NCBI GenBank assembly: GCA_947471745.1
Contig: CANJKZ010001018.1
Location: 1,172,001 to 1,236,000 of the forward strand
From: Closterium sp. Naga37s-1
Taxonomy: Eukaryota > Streptophyta > Zygnematophyceae > Desmidiales > Closteriaceae
Direction of reading: 5' to 3'
Length of the DNA: 64,000 nt
In this document: positions 13,701 through 19,865 of the stretch, one piece after another
How positions within the stretch are numbered: position 1 is the stretch's first letter
How the letters are laid out: the number at the start of each line of letters is the position of its first letter
The notes under the pieces: generated by a model
What the model was told of the DNA's origin: nothing
Database searches by the model: none
Seen by the model: only the letters and a program-made list of their open reading frames with translations
Position numbers and translations under genes: made by a program

Positions 13701-14416
13701 CTTTCCGCTCTCTCTTCTCCCCATTCCATCACACCCCCACCCCCATCAACACTCCCCCATCCACCAGCCCCCTGGCAGTGGACTTTGACACAGTGACCCC
13801 CATCGACTCAACGCGCTGCACCCCAACGACAGTCGACGCGGCGCGGTGGAATGCATTCGACTCGGAGCTCACAGCGGCATGGCAGGGATTCATGGAAGCT
13901 GCACTGGACCACCGCACCAGTTCTCATCCCATCACACACCCCGTTCCCCCCTCCCTCCCTCCGCCACCAGTCCCTTAGCAGTGGACTTTGAGACAGTGAC
14001 CCCCATCGACTCAACGCGGTGGAATGCATTCGACTCGGAGCTCACAGCGGCGTGGCAGGGCTTCATGGCGGCCGCACTGGACCACCGCACCAAGGCCACG
14101 TCACCACAGGCGTACCGCGAGCGCATCCAAGATCAGATCATCGCCATCGCCTACTATTGGTGGGTCCTCCTCACACCAGCCAGGCCACATGGGCATCCTT
14201 TGGTGCGTTTTTTTCTTCTTCTACTTTCATTCTCAGAGACTGCCCACACGTGTACCGCCAGCGCATCCAGGATCAGATCCTTACAATCGCCTACTACTGG
14301 TGGGTCTGCCTGCTGGCCACCCGTATGGATATCACCAGCGCATACAGGATCAGATTCTCACCATCGCCTGCTATTGAAGCGCCTCTAAAGTACAACCCAA
14401 ATAGGAAAGACACACA

Positions 14417-14500
<84 letters not shown>

Positions 14501-15653
14501 CAGAAAAAAAAACAAAAACAAAAAACGCTCGGTATGGATATGCCAGCGGATCCAGGATCAGATCCTCACCATCGCTTACTACTGATGGGTCCTCCTTCCG
14601 CCCGCCTGTATGCATATCGCCAGTGCATCCCAGATCAGATCAGATCAGATCCTCGCCATTGCTTACTACTGCTCTGTGTAATGTGCGGCGGCCCCGTTTT
14701 ACCTGCTGCTGCGCACTTGCCGCTCCTTCCAAACCCCGACCTGTTCTCGCCCAGCCATCCAGCTACTTGTTGCAGCTGTCTCGCACACCGCGCTGTCAAA
14801 ACCCTTGTTATCCACACCCAAACCCATCTCATCGTCCTCGTTATTCACACCTCCCGCCTCCACCGCACACCACTCTGCCTGCTCACGCCTCTCACCAATT
14901 CCTCTTCCCCACTCCCACGTTCTTTGTTTGCCCAACCTGTCCGCACATCACATCGCACGCTGAGGTCCGCAGGTTCCAGCTGATGCCGCTGTCTCGCGGG
15001 TCGGCCATGGTGGGTCTCATGTCCATCCTCGGCCTCTCCACGGCTGCTGACATGACTCCCGTTGTTCTTGTGTATCCTCGACCCGTCCACACGCCCCTCT
15101 CTGTGACCTGCAGGTTCCAGCTGATGCCGCTGTCTCGCGGGTCGGCCATGGTGGGTCTCATGTCCATCCTCGGCCTCTCCTTGGCTGCTGACATGCAAAC
15201 CACCGCGCATGTTCCTCGAGACCTCCTCGTGAGTCCATGCTGCATAGGACCCCGTACGCCTCCTTCCTTCCTCTCTCAGGTCTCATTCCAATTGCTGCTG
15301 TTCGAGCAACATTTTTGCATCCATCCATCCCCTTCTTCTCGCTTCTAAATGCTGCTGGTGGAGCCCTCGTTTTCACCTTTCCGCTTCTGCACGTAAATCG
15401 GTGGTTGACTCAGCATATCCTCCTTCACCCCACTCCACCCCTGACCAAACCACAACAGGTGGATTGGGAAGCACTACTAGCCACTAGCTTTGATGAGTTC
15501 AAGTGTGTTTTGACTCCATGGCTGTTTGAGAGGACACAGCGAGCGCCGTTCCACCTGCCTAGTGTGCGGGACACGCTCCCCACGACGCGGCACGTGATAG
15601 CTGCATTGAGCGATGCTAGTGGGATGAGGGTGAGAGATACTGATAGCAAGTGA
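1..15653 (+). CDS. SRFR1/TTC13-like tetratricopeptide protein, 3' part of a multi-exon gene
   Basis: The window opens inside an exon. Exons read by frame and GT-AG borders: 1-72, 339-514, 956-1012, 8476-8584, 8914-9081, 9822-9907, 9934-10022, 10464-11092, 12312-12414, 12590-12681, 13060-13098, 13971-14159, 15114-15228, 15459-15653 (TGA). All junctions are phase-compatible except 9907/9934, which needs a one-base correction. The first exons encode TPR helices (for example FPGDLEVMHAKASSLHMLGE). The rest matches the conserved C-terminal region of plant SRFR1 as I remember it: RMAGLAALDVMQQV, a Ser-rich stretch, MTSWRHMFRVLVAWRQVSD, GLFNVIGRDFYV, STRWNAFDSELTAAWQGF, IAIAYYW, FQLMPLSRGSAMVGLMSILG, VDWEALL and VIAALSDASG. 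In Arabidopsis SRFR1 is a TPR adaptor that restrains effector-triggered immunity; animal TTC13 is related. The identification comes from recalled family motifs, without a search. Introns are filled with tandem repeats and exon copies; the largest (1013-8475) holds two other genes. Confidence 0.82.
471..690 (+). repeat. Local duplication of the end of the 339-514 TPR exon
   Basis: The exon end (CAGGCTGAGAGGGACCTCCT and the following CTCGGGCAG) recurs at about 653-690 with a few substitutions. The donor region (cagtatgtactct) recurs at 606-618. The downstream intronic stretch 'ttgcttctctgccctgatc' is also present twice. The second copy has no clear donor and is probably not spliced. Confidence 0.75.
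761..780. repeat. Short interstitial telomere-like motif (CCCTAAA)2
   Basis: CCCTAAACCCTAAACCCTTA is two plant-type telomere units plus a degenerate third, inside an SRFR1 intron. It is too short to show a former chromosome end. Confidence 0.5.
838..930. repeat. (CT)n microsatellite
   Basis: About 35 CT dinucleotides followed by CTCG-interrupted units, ending shortly before the acceptor of the 956-1012 exon. It could act as its polypyrimidine tract. Confidence 0.95.
1019..1285. repeat. CCACC/CTCCACC pyrimidine-rich minisatellite
   Basis: Starts as (CACCCAC)n and becomes an approximately 60-bp higher-order repeat of CACCCCTCCACCTCTCC-type units. It begins right after the donor of the 956-1012 exon. 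Long open frames through it on both strands are repeat artefacts. Confidence 0.95.
1240..2214 (-). CDS. Hypothetical 324-codon open frame downstream of the Ulp1-type gene
   Basis: The ATG at 2214 opens a frame on the strand of the Ulp1-type gene, 176 bp past its stop. The product is hydrophilic, rich in Gly, Pro, Asp and Glu, with no domain I recognise. It has one locally ordered-looking stretch (PCFNPRARFYNWDGTDP, roughly residues 94-110). The last 20 or so codons run into the CCACC minisatellite and are probably not original coding sequence, so the frame may be a truncated gene, a 3' exon or chance. Its length without stops in a non-repeat region favours a real or recently lost coding sequence. 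No function is proposed. Confidence 0.4.
   Translation of the reverse strand: MVGETARLEAVTVPETLISGQAHLAYNPWHPRNQPPIPTVRLTTMASTRSGPQQRANSQQVGHAVHDGGADGESEDPFCGMPEDVYRSGAFLLPCFNPRARFYNWDGTDPRYGGESQPIGANHPAGHGQGDEEPVALGEPVDALIEAETQIYTGSPDLGTETPATEEDLSSLRPANDKTASEFRGGRVAPHENDPHPSRPTNRLTGVATGRVNPCVVGEKQEVGGTRVDGQYRPVEKSPKPVATDNAVPKVVASSANDEDIGKKKDVVRGDVFEPTSPLAASLPVPTGPNRNHDPVTGATLGVGGGMLSDTRDGGVEGRRGGKV
2391..3437 (-). CDS. Ulp1-type SUMO-protease-like cysteine peptidase (C48), four exons
   Basis: Spliced by eye into 247 codons: exons 3437-3280, 3185-3021, 2927-2705, 2588-2391. All introns (94, 93, 116 bp) are GT-AG and the phases agree. Exon 1 has a basic N-terminus (MPPKKSK) and LSPGQWVSGDIIEWW, matching the W(L/V)xDxxI substrate-groove motif of Ulp1 peptidases. 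The exon 2/3 join gives VIVPIHRDGHWSLVIL with the catalytic His in HW. Exon 3 has ILHADSLSLH with the catalytic Asp. Exon 4 has QANLHDCGVYVMKYM with the oxyanion Gln and nucleophile Cys. The full His-Asp-Gln-Cys set is present, so the protein could be active. C48 peptidases cleave SUMO-like modifiers, and such domains are often carried by plant DNA transposons (MULE, CACTA). It lies within an SRFR1 intron, antisense to it, and head-to-head with the gene at 4220. Confidence 0.85.
3438..4219. promoter_or_regulatory. Intergenic region between divergent genes (possible bidirectional promoter)
   Basis: About 780 bp separate the ATG of the Ulp1-type gene (minus) from the first plausible ATG of the plus-strand gene. 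I see no clear TATA boxes. A 97-codon minus frame (3948-3655) and a 120-codon plus frame (3790-4152) lie here, and either could be an unrecognised upstream exon. Promoter function is inferred only from orientation. Confidence 0.35.
4220..7532 (+). CDS. Spliced gene of unknown function, partner of the Ulp1-type gene
   Basis: Probable exons: about 4220-4600 (donor uncertain), 4748-4836, 4876-6369, 6553-6886, 6996-7162, 7248-7532 (TGA). From 4748 onward the frames and phases fit, although the intron 4837-4875 is only 39 bp. The product starts basic (PMRDKKPPAHL) and then has an acidic Ser/Glu/Asp stretch (ADWVASESESEGETD). A long disordered Gly/Pro/Ala region follows with KRERPRMTIVVDYNPND near its end. 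Last comes a compact C-terminal region of about 260 residues including KVVNKIWSKFRSD, LVPYHIAWVLYS, VITHWLGVSKGRWYDPVVGG and EHLYVNASDLEEF. I do not recognise the fold. The layout resembles autonomous DNA transposons that carry an Ulp1 gene beside a transposase or accessory gene, but I see no DDE or CCHC signature. It could also be a captured host gene. Confidence 0.6.
7533..8020. other. Non-coding stretch with a 16-bp inverted repeat
   Basis: AT-richer DNA after the unknown gene. AGTGACTTTAGGGTCA (7893-7908) and TGACCCGAAAGTCACT (7980-7995) are inverted copies with one mismatch. They enclose short TGACCCG/ACCTGTACCTG repeats, like subterminal repeats of small hAT-type elements. No flanking target duplication was identified. 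Confidence 0.5.
8021..8452 (+). repeat. Minisatellite of 24 bp, about 18 near-identical units
   Basis: The unit CCCACCTATGTGGTGTTATGTATG repeats with almost no variation up to about 25 bp before the acceptor of SRFR1 exon 8476. Because 24 is a multiple of three, it is open in several frames (PPMWCYVC-type repeats), which is an artefact. Each unit contains CACCTATGTGGTG, a short imperfect palindrome. Confidence 0.95.
8640..8880. repeat. Pentanucleotide repeats (CATGC)n and (CCCAT)n with a decayed exon copy between them
   Basis: (CATGC/CATAC)n spans about 8646-8720 and (CCCAT)n about 8846-8881. Between them, 8779-8845 (GAGCAATCGTCATACCGC, then CACCTGCTGGCCTGCACCGT) is a degraded copy of the middle of SRFR1 exon 8914-9081. 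Confidence 0.8.
9082..9500 (+). repeat. 13-bp G-rich minisatellite plus two decayed copies of SRFR1 exon 8914-9081
   Basis: (GGGTGGGAGTGGC)n fills about 9082-9240. 9303-9409 repeats ACCTTCTTTCAGCGCC through GAGTGGCGG and keeps a donor, but an extra four bases break its frame. A third partial copy (GACCTTGACGAGGAGTGGCG) ends near 9492. The minisatellite unit resembles the exon's own last bases and donor (GAGTGGCGGGTG), which suggests the repeat grew from the splice site. Confidence 0.8.
10354..10405 (+). repeat. Decayed copy of the start of SRFR1 exon 10464-11092
   Basis: CTGCGCATGGCAGGGCTGGC with a preceding CAG acceptor is repeated exactly 110 bp upstream of the real exon start. The copy then jumps to GATCAGATGCGCATC and a C/T-rich intron and has no usable donor. 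If spliced to, it would disrupt the frame. Confidence 0.8.
10690..10870 (+). repeat. (AGC)n tract coding for poly-Ser inside SRFR1
   Basis: An AGC-rich triplet run within exon 10464-11092 encodes a Ser/Gly linker ending at about SRGGGQSLLDRSD. Plant SRFR1 also has a Ser-rich segment at this point, so the position fits. Length is probably polymorphic. Confidence 0.85.
11113..11276 (+). repeat. Tandem copy of the 3' half of SRFR1 exon 10464-11092
   Basis: The segment from GTGTCAGACGCC to the CCCAAGTGAG donor is repeated 182 bp downstream with about 15-20 percent divergence. The copy keeps the donor and an AG-ending stretch upstream (GGAGACAG). Its frame corresponds to WRQVSDVMKPMAWKAF before drifting. 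Confidence 0.8.
11428..11485 (+). other. Possible alternative (mutually exclusive) SRFR1 exon, copy 1
   Basis: After CACAG it reads G-GTA-GTG and encodes VVNVTRQGLLNSGRAVDAE with a GTGACC donor. It enters in phase 2 and exits in phase 0, exactly like exon 12312-12414, so either could splice to 12590 but using both would shift the frame. A third copy at 12173-12236 has an acceptor but no obvious donor. Confidence 0.5.
11520..11693 (+). repeat. CCTCCCAGCCCTCTTTCTTT minisatellite, first part
   Basis: About 20-bp pyrimidine-rich units in an SRFR1 intron. The array continues at 12036-12160 on the other side of the AT-rich insertion. Confidence 0.9.
11694..12035. mobile_element. AT-rich MITE-like insertion (hAT-like), 342 bp
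   Basis: An AT-rich block interrupts the pyrimidine-rich minisatellite. Ends AAGGATCAAAATTACGG and CCTTTTAACCCTG are imperfect inverted repeats, and CTCCCAGC(C) flanks both sides. Inside each end are repeated ACGGTCCGTTTTTTACGG-type motifs, as subterminal repeats of hAT elements. The flanks belong to a tandem repeat, so the apparent 8-9 bp target duplication could be coincidental. No transposase frame is present, so it is non-autonomous. Confidence 0.6.
12173..12236 (+). repeat. Degenerate copy of SRFR1 exon 12312-12414
   Basis: CACAG acceptor, then GCGGTGAGCATCACAATGCG with about 75-80 percent identity to the exon. It runs into C/T-rich DNA without a clear donor. Confidence 0.75.
12685..12965 (+). 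repeat. 17-bp minisatellite (AAGATGCTTTCATGCTC) beside a 34-bp exon echo
   Basis: 12685-12705 repeats GTGCGTCTGCCATGCTACAG from the end of exon 12590-12681. About thirteen 17-bp units follow with CATGCTC/CACGCTC variants. Frames through it are artefacts. Confidence 0.9.
13112..13345. repeat. (ACACATGC)n-type repeat
   Basis: Alternating ACACATGCACACATGGAC units in the intron after exon 13060-13098. The long Cys/His/Thr-rich frames here are repeat shadows. Confidence 0.95.
13466..13921 (+). repeat. Three additional copies of SRFR1 exon 13971-14159 (5' part)
   Basis: Copies start after CAG acceptors at about 13467, 13584 and 13770. The first is short (PFAGGFDTFAKV). The second encodes WWNAFDSEVTAVWQGVMEAA. 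The third encodes DFDTVTPIDS plus a 24-bp insertion, then RWNAFDSELTAAWQGFMEAA. All enter in the phase required by exon 13060-13098. Only the fourth copy, the exon itself, continues into the following helix and the normal donor. Confidence 0.85.
14248..14670 (+). repeat. Four further copies of the last 50 bp of SRFR1 exon 13971-14159
   Basis: The RERIQDQIIAIAYYW-coding end recurs at about 14252-14300 (YRQRIQDQILTIAYYW with an intact donor context TGGTGGGTC), 14333-14378, 14545-14590 and 14612-14672, with progressive decay. A (CA)n/(CACG)n microsatellite (14420-14505) separates them. Confidence 0.85.
14973..15069 (+). other. Possible mutually exclusive SRFR1 exon, alternative to 15114-15228
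   Basis: CGCAG acceptor, then 80 bp almost identical to exon 15114-15228 (FQLMPLSRGSAMVGL), ending TAADMTPVVL and a GTGTAT donor. It enters in phase 2 and exits in phase 0, the same as its partner. Either joins exon 14159 to exon 15459 in frame, and both together would not. Confidence 0.55.
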
Positions 15654-16650
15654 CGTGCATGCCTTGTACATGAAGCAAAGCTGGTGTCCAGCCAAGAGAA
15701 AGAAATGAGACATGAGAAGGTGTCAAGCCCGCTCACATGCAACTGTGCTTGGTGGTATGCATGTTTATGCCGGTAATCATGTACCGGTAATCACACACCA
15801 CAAACCGCACACTAAGTTACCCACGTTACACCCCACACATCTAACCAACCCAGTCCCACACTGCACACAACCTCACCACCAACGGCACTCCACTGCACAC
15901 AACCTCACCACCACCGACGGCACTCCACTCCACACACCACACAAACCACACTCCATGGCAGGGACAAGGGTACCACTTCTTTTTCCAGAGTGCGTAAGAC
16001 CTTCACAATTCAACTGGTCCATTCAAGCTTGCGCACACTTCACAGAAGCAGAATGCTGGCAAGCACCTCCAACTGCACGCACAATGCTTAGGCCCCAACC
16101 CCAACTAACCCACCAACACCCCAGCCCACTGCGGAAACCAGCTACCACACCGCGAGCACATTCAAGCGGGCACGCTCAGCCGATATAGAGCTGCCCGCGA
16201 ATGGCGCTGTGACGTGCGAGGGGGACGTGACGAGCGCGTAGAAAGCTTGCGCCCTCTTAAAAATAGCCCTCATCTCCTCCAAAGTGTTCCCGGACGCCGC
16301 TGTGACGCTCTCCGCATTCTTTTACACCCCCACGAGAATGTAGGTGTAGACCTTGGTGCCTCGCAGGGGCTGCGGATTGACTGTTATGTTCTGCAATTTG
16401 AACCACAACGTTTTTGCCGTGCTTGCCGGCGTTCATGCTCAATGCGATGCCAACACGAGTGCGACGAAAACGCAGTGGGTGGGTGCCCCAATTTGAGCAG
16501 AGTTTGCAGCGACAGCCGGAGCATGCGGTCCGTGTAAAGAGCACCTTTCGTCCATCCCGAACCTGGGAGGGGGTGGGGAGAAGGAGAGAAGGTGACAGGG
16601 GCAGAAGATGACAAGGGGGAGGTGGCAGGAGGAAGGTTGCAGGGAGAATG
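15654..16650. other. Intergenic DNA with a short CACACAACCTCACCACC repeat
   Basis: No gene recognised. 15835-15960 holds two or three 30-bp CACACAACCTCACCACCRACGGCACTCCACT units. Open frames on both strands at 16214-16550 have no recognisable domain. 16560-16650 begins the purine-rich minisatellite. Confidence 0.7.
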
Positions 16651-16995
16651 TGTCAGAATCTCAGCCACTAACCACTGGGATAAAAGGGCTTGTTTGTGTA
16701 GCGAATGAGTGCGCTCATAATTCCCCAGGCCAACGTGCCTGTAACCCTTTCCTAGGATCAATCGGGGAACTCCAGTGCACCTCTGACACCCCCCAGCACT
16801 TGGATGCCCGAAGTGCACATTGGGATTTGAAACCCGAGATCTTCGCTCTGATACCATATCAAAAGCCCAGCCACTAACCACTTGGATAAAATGATTTTTT
16901 TTGTGTAGCGAGTGTGTGCGCCCATAACCCCCCAGGCCTACGTTCCTGTAGCCCTTTCCTAGGATCAATCGGGGAACTCCAGTGCACCTCTGACA
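16651..16995 (-). mobile_element. tRNA-derived SINE, dimeric copy
   Basis: Same sequence family and same architecture as 34726-35066: one complete unit of about 206 bp followed by a second unit truncated at CCTCTGACA. On the minus strand it has a degenerate tRNA-like head (TGGTATCAGAGCGAAGATC, then GGGTTTCAAATCCC). The B box is more decayed than in the 34.7 kb copy. It sits inside the GACAGGGAGAAGGT minisatellite, so a target duplication cannot be judged. Confidence 0.65.
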
Positions 16996-17240
16996 GAAGG
17001 TGACATGGAGAAGGTGGAGAAGGTGACAGGGAGAAGGTGGGAGGGAGAAGGTGACATGGAGAAGGTGGCAGGGAGAAGGCGACAGGGAGAAGGTGACAGG
17101 GAGAAGGAGACAGGGAGAAAGTGACAGGGACAAGGTGACAGGGAGAAGGTGACAGGAAGAAGGTGACATGGAGAAGGTGACAAGCAGAAGGTGACATGGG
17201 CGACAGGAGGAAGGTAACAGGGAGAAGGTGACAGGGAGAG
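16996..17240. repeat. Purine-rich minisatellite (GACAGGGAGAAGGT)n
   Basis: About seventeen 14-15 bp units flank the SINE dimer on its right; a shorter stretch at 16560-16650 flanks it on the left. Confidence 0.9.
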
Positions 17241-17410
17241 GATGTGACGAGGGAAGTATGCCCATGCACCCTTCTGTCCAGCCCAAACCTGGGAGGTGCT
17301 CGGAGCAAGAGAGACAAATTCGGTGAGGGGAACAGGCCCTCCATATCGGCCCCTCTCATCCTCCATTCCTCCCATATCACCCACCCCCCCCGTTTCATTT
17401 CCTGTGGCAG

Positions 17411-18405
17411 TCATTCCAGTGTGTTCGTCTGCCTGCCCTGCTAATGCCAAGTGCAAGATGGTGCAAGGAACGGCACAGTGCCAGTGCAATTCGGGTTACA
17501 AAATGGACAAGAGCAAGAACAAGTGCACACGTAAGGGAGAGACAGAACGTATGCTCCTGTTTCTGTCCCTGCTCCCATAAAAGCTGACGCAGCCCAAGTG
17601 CTCCTTGTGCTTGTTCCCCTTCCCAACTATCTCTATTCACATCCCAACCGTCTACTCTCTCTCACAAAATCCCTCCCAGTCGACCCCGCCCTGAGAATTC
17701 TGAGTGCAAGATGGTGCAAGGAACGCCGCAGTGCCAGTGCAAGCAGGGGTTCAAAATGGACAAGAGCAAGAACAAGTGCACACGTAAGGGAGAAAAACAA
17801 CGCAGGCTCTCCTGAAACCTACCGCAGCTCGAGTAATCCTCATGCTTGTCTCCCTATCTCAAAATCTTGGAATCCTATCGAACCTTCTGCTAGCATGTAT
17901 GCCCTCCCTGTCGACCCCGCTCATCCTCCATTCCTCCCGTCTCCTGGACACCCCCCTTTTTCATGTGGCAGCGACATGTCCGGGTGGCTGCCCTGATAAT
18001 GCCCAGTGCAAGATAGTGCAAGGAACGGCTCTGTACCTGTGCAAGCAGGGGTTCAAAATGGACAAGAGCAAGAACAAGTGCACACGTAAGGGAGAAAAAC
18101 AACGCTTGCTCTCCTTTCTGGCTTGCTCTCTTCAAACCCGCCGCAGCTCAAGTGATCCTTATGCTTGTCGCCCTCTCTCACAATGTCTAACTCCCATTCT
18201 AACCGTCTACTCACATGCATGCCCTCCCTGTCCACCCCGCTCATCCTCCATTCCTCCCGTCTCCCTCACACCCCCGTTTTTCATGTGGCAGCCACATGTT
18301 CAGGTGGCTACCCTAATAATTCTCAGTGCAAGATGGTGCAAGGAGCGGAAAAGTGCCAGTGCAAGGAGGGGTTCAAAATGGACAAGAGCAAGAACAAGTG
18401 CACAC
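17411..18405 (+). pseudogene. Orphan array of four EGF-like exons
   Basis: Exon-like units at 17411-17530, about 17694-17784, 17972-18085 and 18292-18405 share a GTGGCAG acceptor (missing in the second) and an ACAC|GTAAGG donor. Units 1, 3 and 4 are phase 1-1 modules. Unit 1 encodes a six-cysteine EGF-like module: C-SSA-C-PANAK-C-KMVQGTAQ-C-Q-C and a final C after MDKSKNK. Unit 2 has lost its acceptor and first two cysteines. Unit 3 has Tyr for the fourth Cys and unit 4 has Tyr for the second. No signal peptide, start or terminal exon is visible, so I treat it as a gene fragment. It is closely related to the last, decayed exon of the minus-strand EGF gene near 37.8-37.95 kb. Confidence 0.65.
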
Positions 18406-18961
18406 GTAAGGGAAACAAAAATTTGCGCTCATTGGTAACTTCCCTTCCCCCATATGATTATATGCTGCTATGCCCTTTCAAATTACCTGTCTCCCTACAC
18501 AATGCTATGATCATCTTGTCCCCACCATGATCACGCCCCCATTTGAATCCTTCTAAACTATGCCTTCACCATCCACTTTCTTCTCCCTTTCCATCAAGCT
18601 GCATCTTCCGTCCCCTGTCACTGTTTTATTGTTGCCTACCTCCCATTCGCACGACTGTTGCATTTTAGGAGTCTGATTATGTTAACTACGAAATGTCTGG
18701 TGGTCAAGTGAAGAGCTCGCCCTAGCTGGATGGGCACGGGGTATGGAGGCGCTTGTTTATGGCGCCAGAAGGGACGCTTTATGCTTGGAGGCCAGGAACC
18801 ATTTGGCTGACAGCTGGCTGAGGAACTTTGTGTGTGTCCTAGAATAGAGAACATTTTGCTTGTTGTATCATAGGGTGTGACTTTTGTTCTTTTACTACAG
18901 GCTGCGAGCTTCTATGTGTGTTAGGTTTTGATTGCTTTGCTTCTTTTGCTTGTGGAGCTTG
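18406..18961. other. No recognised gene
   Basis: Unique-looking AT-richer DNA between the EGF-like array and the copia 5' LTR. No coding feature or repeat is recognised. Confidence 0.6.
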
Positions 18962-19093
18962 TTGTCAAATAACAAATATGCATGTTAGTCTACAGTGAGG
19001 CACACACTAGAGAGGATACACAATTTTCTCGACTTTCCTATTTGTACCTTGTTCCTTACTAGTCAATCCATTCCGTTGCATGTCACTCTTAAC
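18962..19093 (+). repeat. 5' LTR of copia element A (132 bp) with adjoining primer-binding site
   Basis: Starts TGTCAAAT and ends CTCTTAACA. It is followed directly by TGATATCGAG (19094-19103), close to the usual copia initiator-tRNA-Met primer site TGGTATCAGAG. Length and ends match the LTRs of the related copies at 32487-32598, 36309-36438 and 58897-59033. Confidence 0.65.
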
Positions 19094-19099
19094 ATGATA

Positions 19100-19560
19100 T
19101 CGAGTAGGTTAGTTCCTAGCCCACTCCGCGCCCTAGCCTCCGCGCTCGTAGCGCCCTCCGTGCCCGTTGCGCCCTAGCGCCCTAGCGCCCTCCGCGCCCT
19201 ATCGACCGTCGCGCCCTAGCGCCCTCCACCTCCGCGCCTTAGAGCACTCCGCGCCCCTAACCCGCGTCCTCGTGGCCCTCGCGCCTTAGCGCCCTCCGCG
19301 CCCCTAACCCGCGTTCCCGGCCCTCGCGCCTTCGCGCCCTCCGCGCCCCTAGCTTGCGCTGTCGCGGACCTCCGCGCCTAGCCCGCGCCTCCGCGCCTAG
19401 CCCGCCACCCCGTGCCCTCCACGCCTCCGCGACTAGCCCGCGCCTAGCCCGCCACTCCGCGCCCTCCGCGCCTACACGCCTAGCCCGCCACCTCAGCGCC
19501 TAGCCCGCGGCTCCGCGCCCACGCCTAGCTCGCGCCCTCACCCAACCCGCCTCCTTACCG
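19100..19560 (+). repeat. GC-rich leader minisatellite of copia A
   Basis: Irregular CGCGCCCTAGCGCCCTCCG repeats between the primer site and gag. The related copia C has a comparable GC-rich repetitive leader at 32045-32400, so this appears to be a family trait. Confidence 0.7.
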
Positions 19561-19865
19561 TGACGGTGCTACCTCCTTGTCTCGTGCGCACCCACCCGCA
19601 CTAGGCACGTGGTACATTCCCCTCCACCGCCCAGTTCCCCGCGCCCACGCCGTTCTTACTGCCACTGGTCTTCTGTTCAGCGGCTGGCAACCGCATTACT
19701 CTCCGGTCGCCCGATTTAGAACCGTTTAGCGCCTAGCTCGTAGCATCTAGCCCCTAGCCCAGTTCTCTCCGTGCTTTTCGACCGCTCCATCCCTGGCGTT
19801 CCTAGCAGTTTCACAGCTAGATTAGGTTGCTCCATGCTCCGGCTGTTTCTTGCCTAGCCTCCACT

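Noticed and set aside
16384..17489. Leu/Ser/Pro/Cys/His-rich minus-strand proteins
   Set aside because: Antisense of the GACAGGGAGAAGGT minisatellite and the SINE.
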